Assembly (NCBI RefSeq): GCF_000264905.1
Contig: NW_006763147.1
Coordinates: 983,709-1,047,708, forward strand
Length of the DNA: 64,000 bases
Origin: Stereum hirsutum FP-91666 SS1
Lineage: Eukaryota; Basidiomycota; Agaricomycetes; Russulales; Stereaceae
Direction of reading: 5' to 3'
Numbering within the stretch: the stretch's first letter is position 1; each line of letters begins with the position of its first letter. Below, piece by piece: positions 11,878-24,006 of this stretch. The position numbers and the translations under genes were made by a program. Under the pieces are notes generated by a model. That model was not told the origin of the DNA. It did not search any database and saw only the letters and a program-made list of their open reading frames with translations.

Positions 11878-13329
11878 ATGTTCGTACTTGTAAGTATGTT
11901 TGTTTGCCGCCAAAATCAATTGTTACCTTTGACTTGTCGTTGCTCTACATGTCATAGGTTACTGGTGCATCAGGTTTTGTGGGATCTCATGTTGTAGACC
12001 ATCTTTTGGATGCTGGGCACAAAGTCCGGGGGTAAAGTGACACATTCCTCTCTCAACAATGCGCGGCGTTCTCGTACGCTGACATATCGTTCTCGCTTGC
12101 CCGTTCAGGACCTCTCGAGCTGGAAAAGCTTCTCGGGTTCGGGATGCTTATAAGTCGTACGGAGATCAATTTGAGCTGGTCGTCGTTGACGACTTCGCCA
12201 CGTCGGACTTGTCTGGAGCTTTGCAAGGCTAGTATCAAACCACAACGTGTAGCCCTTGATATGCCGACATTGTGCTCATGATTCTCTTCACAGGAGTCGA
12301 TGCCGTAATCCATGTCGCGTCTCCCCTGCCCGGGGCCACGAGTGTGGAGGTTATCCTGACGGTTCGTCTCTTGCCGTAGTGACACTCTTCGAGTCTCAAA
12401 CTACTCATTATCGATATAGAGCGCTGTTTCTGGGACTATCCGAGTAATGGACGCTATCGCGGAGGCAGGGGTGAATAAAGTCATCGTCACATCTAGCGTC
12501 TCCTCTTTATTCGATCTGGACTACCTGTGGACTGACAGAGTATTCGGAGAGAAAGGTCAATAACCTTGGATATTCTGTAACTGGCAGGGCTCTTGCATCG
12601 ACTGATTTCTTTCTTCATTATCCTATAGACTGGAGTTCTGCGACGCGTGAAGACGCTCTGAAACCTGGCGTTCATCCTTTGACTATCTACGCCGTGTCAA
12701 AGACGTTGTCAGAAAAGGCGATCCGCGACTTTGAGACAAAACATCCCGACATGGACATCGCTACTAGTTCGTCGCGGTCTTTCTACGTCTCTATTCCTTT
12801 GGGTGCCTGCCTATTGACAGCAACGTATGGTGCGATTGCAGTCCATCCAAGTTATATATACGGTCCTGCCGGTCGTGGTCAGATCATAGATGTTCCCGCC
12901 GACGGTACCAACAGCTTCGTGTACGAACTCATCAAGCCTAAATCTTCCCCCCGGCCTCCCCTACCACCGCCGCAATCCATGCTCACCCCAACATTCGTCC
13001 ATATATCCGACGTTGCATGCGCACACGTCTTGCTCCTCTCCGTTCCTCCCTTTCCGGCTGGAGAGTGCAAGCGTATTGTCCTGAAAGACGGATTCATACA
13101 CTGGAAGGACGCCACAGAGTACCTGGAGAAGACGCGGCCGGAGCTGGAACATAGATTGTATGAGATCCCAGAGGGGTACCAGACCGAGACTTGCGTCTCG
13201 TTTGATGGAAGTAGTGCGGAGAGTGTGCTTGGGATGAAGGAGGGCGAATACAAAGGATGGAAGGAGACGTTAGATGATACGATCAATGACATCCTGGAGA
13301 GAGAGAAGAGATTGGGAATTGTCGTGTGA
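11878..13329 (+). CDS. Extended SDR reductase (dihydroflavonol-4-reductase / Gre2-like)
   Basis: This encodes an NAD(P)H-dependent extended short-chain dehydrogenase of the dihydroflavonol reductase / Gre2 group, which reduces aldehydes or ketones. The Rossmann motif VTGASGFVGSHVVDHLL opens exon 2 (from 11958), behind a first exon of only 12 nt (ATG TTC GTA CTT). Conserved GVDAVIHVASPL follows, then the catalytic Ser in VTSSVSS and the YAVSK motif. The last part (to TGA 13327) carries PSYIYGP and the substrate-domain tail. One intron (12228-12293) needs a GC donor to keep the frame. A late intron near 12768-12820 is in frame with its flanks, so it could be retained. The gene is convergent with the GST gene downstream. 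The substrate is unknown. Confidence 0.85.
12228..12293 (+). other. Inferred GC-AG intron in the SDR gene
   Basis: The conserved sequence ALQG-VDAVIHVAS is restored only if the intron starts with GCTAGT at 12228 and ends with CACAG at 12293 (66 nt, phase 1, CAA G|GA). The only nearby GT donor (GTATCA at 12232) would create an in-frame TAG. Confidence 0.65.
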
Positions 13330-13569
13330 ATTGTTAATGTGGCGGTGGCGCGTATGTAGAAAGATAGGGATCCATAATGCCCACAGCTTGTGTGATTGAC
13401 CTTCTTCCCCATCGTCCTGAAATGGTATGTACGACGTTTGTACAGGAAGAATTCCCTAGTGGCCGACTTGGCTTATTGAGTCCAAACATATACACATATA
13501 TCTGAACTTCCAGATGACATACAATCGACTCCGATATATCGTACAATGATCTCGAGGGGCGAGTCTGAT

Positions 13570-14408
13570 TCAAGCGCCAATTCCCTTCAAGCCTTCCTCG
13601 TCCACAGTCTCCCACTTTTCGAATGCCTTCATAAGCCTTCCCCATCGGCCCCCGTCCGTCTGCAAAATCTCCTGCCATTCAGGAGATCCCTCCCCTAAGA
13701 TCCTCTTCGGCCAAGTCAAGACGGCAACCACTGTCACGTCCGCAAAAGTCGGCTTCCCGCCAGCAATGAACTCCTCCTCTTGAACACTCAAAGACGCGTC
13801 AATCGTCTTCAGCCCAGCGATAACCTTCTTCCATATCTCCGCCCTCTTCTCCGAACCCTCAGGCGCGATCTCCTCTATCGCCACTCCGAAACTAGCCTCC
13901 CTCGTCTTCCTCCAGTAGACTTCACTACGCTGCGGGAGCTGCTTCATCGTCTGGTAGTTGATGTAGCTGTAGATCGGGTAGCCCACTTTCTCGAAAAACA
14001 TGTCTGAGAAAGTGTTCTGCAGGGCGGCGGTGCCTTTCGGGACGACGGCGGGAGTGTCCGGGTAAGTTTCATCGAGGTACTGTGCGATCTTGAATGAGTC
14101 GGCTACGACTGCCTTGTGGGAGGGATCTTCGATGAAGGGAGCAGTGTAATGAGGACCGGAGGCAGATACGGAAGTGTGGGAGGCGCCGATTTTCTTGGCG
14201 ACTGGAGCGATGTCGGGGTATTCGACCCAGGCTGTCTTGTAAGGCAAGCCCTTGATGTTCAAGACGAGCCTATAAAGAGAAAACATCGGGCGCATATCAA
14301 GTACCAAGCGGTTAAACGAACATACCTAGCCTTCCAGGTGTTAGGACTCCACGCAAAGTCTTTCGCTGCTTTTCCTGGTATATCGTAGAGTGTGATAAGA
14401 TTCGACAT
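13570..14408 (-). CDS. Glutathione S-transferase, fungal FuA/etherase-like class
   Basis: Two exons (14326-14408 and 13570-14269) give 260 residues. The N-terminus runs MSNLITLYDIPGKAAKDFAW and has the SPNTWKARLVLNIKGLPYKT region typical of basidiomycete GSTs with a Ser-type active site, seen in the FuA and Ure2p/etherase-related classes. A thioredoxin-fold domain covers about residues 1-100, including the glutathione-binding DSFKIAQYLDE stretch. An all-helical C-terminal domain with FADVTVVAVLTW follows. Such enzymes bind or conjugate glutathione to wood-derived aromatics or other toxic compounds in the cytosol; that role here is inferred. A decayed second copy lies 3.5 kb away on the same strand. 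The gene converges on the SDR gene and has a TATA box upstream. Confidence 0.88.
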
Positions 14409-14510
14409 GATACAAGCTAAAAAAAACGTCACGACGTTCTCTTGGTAAATGTTGTGAAGAGGAACAGGTATAACCTCTGTGGGTAGGTAGAAGTCGAAAT
14501 CCATCGGCCA

Positions 14511-14518
14511 ATATATAA
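14511..14518 (-). promoter_or_regulatory. TATA box of the GST gene
   Basis: The minus strand reads TTATATAT about 105 nt upstream of the GST start codon at 14408. Strength is moderate because the AT-run is palindromic. Confidence 0.5.
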
Positions 14519-15560
14519 GACTTGGAAGGCGCCCCGTCTTCCGTTCTCCAAGCCCCAGCAGGATGCCGCTGACTCCGCATCTATATGGGTATTCGCCAAG
14601 GAGCAGCGAGAGCTCACGCGGCGCTAAGGTAGCCTGTGATTTGTGTATCAGCTTTCCCTCCCCGAAGTGGTCATGAGAAATGTATCGGTGATGATTTGTA
14701 TAAAGTAATGGTGCCGACACAGACCCGAGAGACGTGGCTTACAGTATTGAAATACTGGTGTGTTCTGCCTTGAGGAGCTAACTGACTGCCCCTATTACTA
14801 CGCGTCGCCTGAGCTGTACGACCTCGACACTGTGCATGAAGATATCAGTTACACCGCAAACGTCTATATGACAATCATTCTTTTATCAAAGGATATGTTC
14901 ACGTCAGTTCCCAACTGCTAGCTAATGTCAGGAGTGCAGGTGGGAGGTGTAGACAGAGAAGAGGGAAATCATTGACAGGACCGTTCGGCCTCACGGGAAC
15001 ATGTACGAAGTAACTTAAAACACTTACCTGTCTACCGAGGGGCAGCCGTGACATCCAGTCAGCAGTACTTTCTATAAACTCGAGACATGTGATGTTTACG
15101 ATGATTTGAGGGAAAGACGACGGGCGTCGAGAAGTTCCACTGGCAGAGCTTGGACTCCATTGAGCTACTACTTAAGGCGGTATGGGAATCCGAGTAGAGA
15201 CCGGCCGTTTCAAGCAGTGGGACACAGTAACACTTGACACTCGTTGCTTGTCATCCAACGTGAGCATTCTCGGGATATTATCTGCCTGGAGGATCACAGG
15301 GACTTGATAGCAACCCTCGCCGGTAGCCTCTCAACCAATATTACAATTATTAAAGACGAGGCGAAGATCCTCGGCAATCAGCGAGTGTGGCACTTTTCAG
15401 TTGTACCTGTGTGGCGTCTGGATTTTCCACTTCTCCAACTCTCGGTTTCTCCAAGCCATCATTCCTCTCATATACCACCAGGCGCAGAATCGCATTTTCA
15501 GATTTTCACCTGAGTTCTCTGATATACTTAACTCACGGAGATACATCCTTAGGACCCATC
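14519..15560. other. Intergenic region between divergent GST and F-box genes
   Basis: One kb between the GST (minus strand) and the F-box gene (plus strand) should carry both promoters. No family-like coding frame, RNA gene or repeat was recognised. Confidence 0.45.
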
Positions 15561-17592
15561 ATGGATCTTTCGCTATTGAATGAACATGCGCCTTGCACTG
15601 GGCGAACAATAGAGACTAACCAACCCCAAGGTGAAGATACTGTATCCTCACCAGCTCGGCCAATCTCTTGCTCGTATATAGACTCACCCTAATGCACTCG
15701 CACAGACGTTCAGCTCCTCATATGCAACATTCTTCCTGCCGAGCTCCTCGCTGAGATCTTCGCATGCCTCTCCATGATGGAACGGCCCAGCAGACCCGAC
15801 TCTTTTCGGAAAGACATACCTTTATCCAGCTGGAGACTCGGATGGATGAGGGTCACCCATGTTTGCCGCCACTGGAGAGCTGTCGCCCTTGACCATCCTT
15901 TCCTATGGGGAGAGATCTGCTATGGGCTCGGAAGACATTGGACCATGCTGATGATGGAACGGGCGAAGTTCGCTACCGTCTCTATCCGACAGCGTCCCTG
16001 GTCCCTACATCCTACGTCCGCAGGAGAAGTCGAGTACATTCCTGATCATATCAGCCAAATAGACGCACTCGAACTCCACGGTCATTACGGCGAGTTGCGA
16101 AAAATATTCGAAAATTTGCACCGGAAGCCCGCGCCCAGACTTGGGATGCTATACATTGGTTGTACTGGCCTGGAGGAAGTGCCATCGTCTCACCTACTTA
16201 TTCATCTCCCCGATTCGCTCTTCAACGGACAAGCGCCGCAACTAAAATGGTTGACCGTTGATGGACCCTGTCGCTTATCGTTCAGTTCGCCATGGCTTCG
16301 CAACTTGTGTATACTTGACCTGAGAGGTAGAAGGTGCGTTTTAAATGAGCTCTTCAGAAGACTCTGTATGCTGAATGATCATCACTGATTCTATGTTATA
16401 GGCTACTTCCTCCTGAAGTTTTACCGACCGTTGACGGATTATATGATCTGTTGGATGAGCTGCCGGCGCTCACGTCACTCAGTCTTATTGATTACCTCCC
16501 AATCTACCCTAAACTCCATTCAACGCGCGAAAAACACAATGCGCCATATCGCACCGTCTCTCTTCCTGCACTCTACTGGCTCAACATCGAGGGCGACTAT
16601 TCTCAATGCCTGTGCTTCGTTCAAAGCATAGCGAAATTTCTTCCCCACATCTATCTTTCCATCCGTTGCCGACAGCCACGCATGCCACACACCGAGAGCC
16701 CGTATCGCGATGTCATACTCGAGGTCCGAAAGCATGTTGATGCGTCGCTCGAGACAATGCCTCCCATCAGTCGACTACGAATCCAGGGTCACAGCATGCA
16801 TCTTGACCTCTACGATGAGACACTGGAGATACGTGCGGAACTTACAAAGACACTGATCAGCCAGGAACCAGGACAGAACGAATCGGCCACATTCGAGCTC
16901 GCATTCGATATGACCGACGACTTCAATCCTCACTGGAATGAAACACAGATAATCGGTACTTTCGTTGCGGAAATGCCAGTCAGCGAAGTCCGTAGCCTCG
17001 AAATCGACCTTCCGGAGCAGGAGATTGGACCCGAGCAGTTCTTTGACTGGTTTTCCCCTATGAAAGACCTGGATCGACTTGAGGTTTCGCAGATAGGCGG
17101 TATCGGCCTCCCCCTCGCCTTAAAGCGAACCATCCCTGGGCCGCAGTTTCATGCATCCACGACGACAGGACCTTCGACCATATCCTCCACGGCAGCCTCT
17201 GCGATGCCAATTTTCCCAGAGTTAATGCACCTCAAAATTGCGAACTACGACTTCATGCCGAGCTTTGGTCCTCGGTTCGTTACATTGGTGTGCATAGCTT
17301 TAGAACGTCGCGCGCGGAAAGGGTTCAAGCTGCCCTGTCTCCAGTTTTCCGACTGCTTTTTTGCAGACCTCGATTGGGTTCCTCGTGCTCGTGCTTGCGT
17401 AGAGATGCTGCGCCTTCCGGAAGATCTCGATGAGGAACCTAGCGATGATTTTTATCATGTGTTCGACAGACTTTACGATGGTGCGTACATATTTGTATCG
17501 CGTGATATCTGTTTTACGAACGACAGCTGAAATGTATCCTCGCAGACGGAGATGAAGGAGATATTGACGTTGAAGAAAACGCTACTGCTTAG
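15561..17592 (+). CDS. F-box protein of the fungal expanded type
   Basis: Four exons (15561-15630, 15706-16333, 16402-17480, 17546-17592) join in frame to about 607 residues. An F-box lies near residues 29-90: ILPAELLAEIFACLS, then WMRVTHVCRHWRAVALDHP and FLWGEI. This is the classic form of the very large Agaricomycete F-box families, whose members link substrates to SCF ubiquitin ligases through Skp1. The rest is leucine-rich and degenerate, as usual for these proteins, and the last residues are acidic. The exon 2 donor must be AAG|GTGCGT at 16334, since the nearer GTAGAA donor breaks the frame. It sits between an intact and a broken GST copy, in the opposite orientation. Its substrate is unknown. 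Confidence 0.85.
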
Positions 17593-17892
17593 CACGGAAG
17601 AGAGGACGACCACAGGGGTGAGGGTGGAGAGGGAGAAGACAGCAATGATGACAGCGGGTCCGACCATCCCTCATCGGAACAGTTTGGCTGCCTCGTCACA
17701 AAATTACTATGCAACTATCGCTCTCCGCCCCGAGAAACGGACATCCTGTCTGTTAGCTTCATATCCCGTCCTTTCTTCCATCACAACAGCCGAATCCGTC
17801 TCTTGTTATTTTGTGTCTCGTATATCATTCTCACCGGTTCGGTCGGTGACTGACATACCACACATTCACTGACATCGAAGGCCGAATCTAAC

Positions 17893-18671
17893 TCAAGCGC
17901 CTACACCCTTCAACCCTTCCTCGTCAACAGACTCCCACTTCTCAAATGCCTTCATGGGCCTCCATCTACCCCCGTCAGTCCAAAGGATCTCCTGCCATTC
18001 CGGAGACCCCCCCCCCTGAGATTCGTTTCAGCCAAGTCAAAGTCTCAGCCGCCGTCACATCCGCAAAAGTCGGATCCTCGCCCATAATAAACTCTCCCTC
18101 CGCCACACCCAAAAACCCGTCAATCGTCTTCAGCCCACCAACCACAACCCAGTCCTCTTCTCCGAAACCCCCGGCGCAATCTCCTCGGTCCTCATCCCGA
18201 AATATGGTTCTCTCTCCTTCCTCCAGTAGGCTTGGCTGCGGTTCGAGAGTTGCTGCATGAACCGTAGGCTATTATACTGGTATATCGGATATCCGATTTC
18301 CTCGAAGAACATGTCCGAGAAAGCATTCTGCAGAGCCGCAGTACCTTTCGGGATAATGACAGGAGTATCTGAGTATACGGTATCGGGATCTTGAAGGAAA
18401 GGAATGGTGTACTGTGGACCGGAGGGAGATATGGATGTATGCGGCGCGCCGATTTGCTTGGCGACTGAGGCGATGTCGGGGAACTCGACCCAAATTGTCT
18501 TGTAGGGTAGCCTCTTGATATTCAAGACGAATCTACGTTAGGGTATGTTTGAGCGCATTTAAAGTGATGGACGACTAGACGAACATACCTAACCTTCCAG
18601 GCACTTGAACTCCAAGCAATATCCTTCGCAGAGCTTCCCGGTACATCATAAAACGTGATAATGTCGGACAT
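17893..18671 (-). pseudogene. Broken second copy of the GST gene
   Basis: This copy keeps the same two-exon layout as the intact GST: ATG at 18671, an AG|GTATGT donor and a phase-2 intron. It is clearly homologous to the end (KAFEKWESVDEEGLKG). It has an in-frame loss of about 48 nt after PFLQDP (near 18388), which removes the glutathione-binding DSFKIAQYLDE stretch. A net 10-nt deletion near 18130-18160 shifts the frame and gives an immediate TGA. A run of ten G on the coding strand (18007-18016) then adds one base and restores the original frame. If expressed, the product would stop at roughly 160 residues and lack the C-terminal helical domain. No TATA box precedes it, unlike the intact copy. 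The 300 bases between it and the F-box gene show nothing else. Confidence 0.85.
18007..18016. repeat. Ten-base C/G homopolymer in the GST pseudogene
   Basis: Ten C on the plus strand sit where the intact copy has nine bases (GGGGAGGGA on the coding strand). This is a +1 slippage-type change, or possibly a sequencing error. Confidence 0.9.
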
Positions 18672-18906
18672 TGCATGTCCAACGCTACAGGGTGCTCTCG
18701 TGGTCAATATCAACAGGGAAGAACTTCGAGGACAGGTAGAATAGAGCGGCGGCTATGACGTCCACCAATCTGCACCCTTAAGTGTACTGTAGCGGGGATA
18801 GCGAGGCGAACCATTCTAATCGGACAGGTTTGATTGTCTCGACGCTAATACACTCGTGCATCACTTTCAACCACGGTCCACGAACCACGAACCACAACTC
18901 TTAACC

Positions 18907-20423
18907 TTATTTATCCCCGTCGTCCTCGCCGTCCTGACCACCCTGCATACCCTTCTTAACCTCTTCCTCCCAAACTTTCTGAAAATCCTCGACTCCCCGC
19001 CCACTACTCAAACTCAGCGCCTCAAAGGGCACCATATTATGTTGATGCGCCGGTGCGTTCCGGGTCGCGGCTGGGTGGGATTTGGAATCTATGACGCGAA
19101 GTTCAGGCTCTGGCGTTGGGTCGGTGGAAAGGGAAAGGAGGTGCAGGTCCTCGTATGTGAAGAGGAGAGTGTCTGTGCGGGGTGCGTAAGGGTTGAAGTC
19201 GAGGATGTGAAATCGAGAGAGGTCGCGCGTCAGGAGGACGTCGAATACATCTATTTTATTGTGCCAGTCAAAATAGCGTTTTAGCACGTCGACCACGAGT
19301 GACAAGCCGGAGATCACAGATATGAAGTAGGACGCACAGGAATTCACGCCGGTCCATTTCGCCTTGACGTTCTTCTCCCAGTAGTCTGCCACCGACGATA
19401 CGATCTTGCGTTGTGTAGCAGGGTCATTCAAGAAGTCGTAGTGGTTTGTGTCTCTTTGCGAGATACCTGCAGAGAAATGGGTCAGGATTAATCAGTCCTC
19501 CTAGCCTTCATGCACCAAAACATGAATCAAAAACAACGATAGATACTGACCTAACAAAACACCTCCACGCACAAAACACCGCAACTCACGGCTCCGATCC
19601 ACAGCGTACCACTTCCTCAGGACCAACTCGAGTTCATACTTGACTTCATCGGCTGCTGCTGGGTTTGTAATGCATCCAGCGAACACATTCTCCTCGCTTA
19701 TATCGTGCGTCACAAAGTCCGAAGATTTGAGGAGCATGTACACGTCCGCGGGAGACGTGCATTTGAGTGGAGAGGAGGATGGGAGGAGCCATGATGCGTC
19801 CTGTTCGCCACCACAATAACAGACATACCAGCGCCACACAGGCATGGGTCACCAATATTTAGAAAAAAAGAAACGATAATGTCAGAGTTACGCAAGTGCA
19901 GGGAAATGAGGAGCGAGACGTACCCTGGGCGACGAGAAATTGAGTTTAGGAAACACAGCGCCATATTCCCTCACGACCTCCCGAATCCTCCTGTCCAGCT
20001 CTGGAAAAGCGAATTCTTCCGCGTCCTCGTCTTCCTCCTCATTCTCGTCCTCCCCATCGCTTTCGTCCTCAATCGTGCTTTCTGCGGGCCTGTAAAATAC
20101 GACAACAGTAGGGTTAGATAGGAATCATTGCATGTCGCCATTCGGCAAGCCCGCCACAAGTCTGAAGAAGGACGCACGAACAAATCTTCACTCCCTTTCG
20201 GCAGCACTATCCCATCCTTATCCAAATACCTCCTAAACTCCTCTCCCAAAGGCCTTATGACAGTCGATTTGATGGATATAGAGGAGAAGGCGGGGTACCA
20301 GGACGAGAATTGGAAGGCTAAGATGTCGGAGTGGGTGAGCGGGGGAAAGAGTTCCGAGTCGTCGAATGTGGATGTGATAGGTGTAGGTGTGGGGGACGAG
20401 GAGGTAGCGTCGACGAAGGACAT
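18907..20423 (-). CDS. CDC123: Cdc123, eIF2 assembly chaperone
   Basis: This is a Cdc123/D123-family ATP-grasp protein that joins eIF2 gamma to eIF2 alpha during translation-factor assembly. Conserved blocks in order are FQFSSWYP near the N-terminus, YGAVFPKLNFSSPRDASW, CTSPADVYMLLKSSDFVTHD, RELRCFVRGGVLLG, ISQRDTNHYDF, and DFNPYAPRTDTLLFTYEDL near the end. An acidic linker (EDESDGEDENEEEDEDAEE) follows exon 1. The first intron must use donor GTTCGT at 20181, giving EDLPAEST. The more obvious GTGCGT three bases downstream would bring a stop in the next exon. ATG 20421-20423 is the chosen start. The acidic C-terminus (QDGEDDGDK) ends at TAA 18907. The F-box and GST neighbours give no functional clue. 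Confidence 0.92.
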
Positions 20424-21179
20424 GGATGTTTTCTTGGTTGCGGCCTCAGACTCAGAGTATTGAGTGTTTGAGTGGTGGAAGTTGGGTGGAAGAGTTCAGC
20501 AAAGTGTGGCGTCGCTGATGTGTTTTTCTCTCGCGCGGTGTGGCCCACTTCCCAAACGGGGACCCATCAATTTGCAAGTGACTCGAGTCTCGCGCGAAGA
20601 CTCGGACTTCCGAGTTCGCCGCTCGTTCGTGTTCCGTATGGGGACACAAGCGCCACGAACAGCGAAGGAGATGTCCAAAACATGAAGATCATTATTTTCT
20701 TTCTTTCGTCACTTCCTCTATACAGTACTAAAGCAAGTAGCCTCCATTCCCCCCACCCCTCCCGACCTGATATCCACCCAACATACTCACCACCAGAGGC
20801 GAGGGAATATCAAGCAGAACACCAAGTAAGTAAAGGGGCAAAGGTCGTGAAAGACTAGGTCGTCTAGAAGGAAAGAGTAAAGTATAAACAAATAAGAAAC
20901 TCGTACGTAGGGTTTTCTAAGGCGAAACTCTAATATTTCGGACGAGTGGCAACGAACAGATGATCTACCGCCGCACTGAAAAGGAGCACGACAGAATCCG
21001 CCCGTAGAAATGAACGAACAGAACGAATGAAAACGATATGCGAGACACAATGACAAGAACGGATGCGACAAATTGCAATGCAAGGGAAAGAGAGGACAAG
21101 AGTACGTCCACATCTAGCGCCAGACTGAATGACCGTGTTAAGGGATCGAAAGCGAGAGGAAGTTGCAATGCGTTCTAGT
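20424..21179. other. Intergenic region between CDC123 and FAD2
   Basis: This 0.75-kb region holds the promoter of CDC123 and the 3' end region of the desaturase gene, both on the minus strand. No additional gene or repeat was seen. Confidence 0.45.
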
Positions 21180-22986
21180 TTACTTGTCGTTGAACTCGAT
21201 ACCGGAGTCGGACGCGCTGGCGTCGGGGTAGACGGGGCGGGTGGCGGCGAGACCCTGGGCGTTCTTGTAGAAGACAATGTTGCCATCGTCCTCGACGAAC
21301 TGTAAAGACGCAGTTCCGTTAGATCATTCGGATGTGATAGGAATAGGGCTGACAGAAACTAACCTTGCACTGCCTGAAGACACGGTAGACCTCAGCCCAG
21401 CTGCCTGGTGCACCCTGAAGCCTGACGCCAGATTGCTCAAGGCGCTTGCGGAGAGCGTATGTAGCCTCCCAGCTGTTTAGAAACAAAAGTCAGTCTAAAG
21501 CTTTCACGTGTCATCAACGTTGAACACTAACGCGTTGTAATGAGGGATCTTGCTTGCGACGTGGTGAGCAACGTGAGTCTCGGAGATACCGTGCGTGACA
21601 TGAGCACCGATCCAGCCCATGATAGCTCCACAATCGCCAAGAAGTTGACGGTCGAGAGTCGCAAGGGCACCACGAGGGAAGGTAAATTCAGGTGCACGGT
21701 AGTGGGGAAGAAGGGGGTCGGTGTGCTGGAGGAACGTGATAAGGACGAGCCAGTGGTTTACCCTGTCAAACGTGCCCAATATTAGTCTCACAATAAGCAA
21801 ACAGAGGGAAGGGGAAAAGCACGTGCCAGAAGTAAGGGACGAGGTAGGTGCGGAAGACCTCGAAGAAGCCCCACTTGTTGATGGAGAAACCAATAGCGGC
21901 CATCCAGAGTGCAATGCCAGCAACAGACACCACGATCTGACCATATTGGTCAGGACGGAAGATGACGGCGTTGGGGTTGAAGTCTGTGGAGTACTACAAA
22001 TGAGCACATTCTCTTTCTGAAGAAAGTGGCAGACCTACGGCTCGTTCCAGCAGGGTACCGCTTTTGGCCAGACGCATTCCTGATGATGTACATCCACCAT
22101 CCGAAGAACTAGGGGCAGTAACATATCAGTCAGGCAGTTACGAAATCGAGAGGTGGAGCAACAAACCAGGTAGGTGAAAGACCCCCACATCGCACCAATA
22201 GGAGAATCACCAATAGCCTCGTACAGCTCCTTCATGACCTCGTCGGTCACGCTGCTTCCCTGGAGGTCCTCGCCGGCGGGGTTGAGAGCGGGCAGACCCA
22301 ACTGCGAGCGAGTCTTAGGGACAAAGACCTGGTCCTGAGTCATATGTCCGGTAGAGGCATGGTGCTTCGCATGGGAGATGCGCCATGAATGGTACGGGAC
22401 ACCGAGCCTTTGTACCATGACAAAAAATGTGAATAAACATATAGAAACGCGTTCACAACTAGAAGAGCGACTTACCCAGAGTGGAGAACCCAGCCGACGG
22501 CATTGTTGATTGCCTTGGATTCAGAGAATGCTTGGTGACCGCATTCGTGAGCAATGACCCATAGACCGGTGGCTACGAGACCAGTGGGGAAGGTGTAGAA
22601 AGTCCACAGAGCGAATTTGGCGAGAGTGTACAATTGAGGTGAAGGCAAGGAGATGTACTCGGGGCTAATGCGAGCGTCAAGGTAGGTGGTGCCTTTCCAG
22701 AAGCAGGCGATGAGGAACAGGTCCCAAACACTGAACAGCCACGTTAACGACGCGTTGGGGATACAAACATTGGGGAGAACATACATGTATGTTGACGAGC
22801 GCAGTGCCGACCGCTTGAAACAATGAGCACTACATGGTAGATAGCACATCAGGAAAGACAAAAACGCGTAAAAACGATGAAAGGAACGCACGGAATGGAC
22901 GAGAGCAAGTCCTTGACGGTGAAGTTTGGGATAACACACGGCTGCTGGTCGACGGTGGTCACACCGTCCGAGTGGGTGGTCTTCAT
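21180..22986 (-). CDS. FAD2: Delta-12 fatty acid (oleate) desaturase
   Basis: This is a membrane di-iron desaturase of the endoplasmic reticulum that turns oleate into linoleate. All three histidine boxes are present: HECGH (22535-22549), HAKHH (22359-22373) and HVAHH (21561-21575). Family context is strong, for example VIAHECGHQAFSESKAINN and WRISHAKHHASTGHM. About eight exons run from ATG 22986 to TAA 21180. The short first exon encodes a leader with PNFTVKDLLSSIP, typical of this class. Hydrophobic segments around WDLFLIACFW and between the boxes match the usual membrane topology. The C-terminus holds the expected GDCGAIMGWIGAHVTHGISE region. Length is about 435-445 residues, as expected. 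Agaricomycetes often have several copies; only this one is in the window. Confidence 0.94.
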
Positions 22987-24006
22987 TTCTTAAGAAAATG
23001 TGAGAAGAGCGCGTGGACGCTGTGGATGACGGCGAGCACGGTGGCGGGAGATGAAATGGGAGTTGGGGAAACGAGTGGGCGAACGCGGACGTTCGTCTAG
23101 AGGGCCAGCGAACCGCGGCTGCTCGATTTTATGGGGTGCTAGGCGCTCCAGCCACTTGGCGCCAAAAACGATTGTATCCGTACCCCACAGCCGTAGCGAC
23201 TGCCGTAACCGTCCTTCTCCCCATCTTTTCCTATCTTTTCCCTGGGCTCTCAGTTTCTTGATGGATAGTCAGTGCACAGTGCAGTGAGCAAGATAGATCT
23301 GACATCGTGAGCTACAACTGAGAATGGCTTTAAAACTGACTGCTTCGAATTTGCCTCTGAAGCTCAGCGCCACAATTTTTTTCTAATCAAAACGAGCACC
23401 GCCAAGGTGCGTTCTATCGAGCCACCACGTCTCATCGACCCGCCCGGACCTGGCGCGGTCGTGTCTCTGAATGCATTCTGGCCCACAGGATAAGCGAGCC
23501 GTGGTGATTTATTTGCACCAATATCAGTCCACTTGTTACTGTTGCACGGAAGCTCAGGCTCGTGCACAGAAATGTTTTCGTGAACATATGGAACTCTGAC
23601 CTTAGGGCGCCACAGTACTTGTCCATAAATATGGTCGAAATCGCCGGTCTGCCGCTGTACGCGTAAGTACATGGGGAGCTGTCAGGCAATTGCGTTGGGT
23701 GATATGTTTCGAGACGAAGTTCGTTTCTTGGCCGAATCACATGATTTAGTTAGTACGGGCGTCCGACTCTCAACCGTGGTGCTCGGAGTTTCCTACGGAG
23801 TTTTGCTACAAAACCAGGGAAGTGATTTCTTCACTTTTCACACGGATTGAGAGACCTTTTGACCCAAGGAGCAGAACATCCAAGATCAAACGGTGGTGAT
23901 AACGGAGGGCGAAAGAAGTCGACGGAAAGATAATGTGAGTACACGATTCTCCAATAAAAGTACAAGGCAGCAGCCGTTCAAACCCAGAGCCCTCACTATC
24001 ATTTCT
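22987..24006. other. Intergenic region upstream of FAD2
   Basis: One kb contains the FAD2 promoter and the 3' end region of the first tandem SDR gene. No gene, repeat or RNA was recognised. Confidence 0.45.

Noticed and set aside
12879..13412. Minus-strand open frame of 177 residues
   Set aside because: Antisense to the well-supported last exon of the SDR gene; low-complexity and no homology.
20041..20182. Apparent premature stop in CDC123 after the first intron
   Set aside because: Using the obvious GTGCGT donor gives a stop, but donor GTTCGT three bases upstream at 20181 restores the frame (EDLPAEST). The gene is intact.
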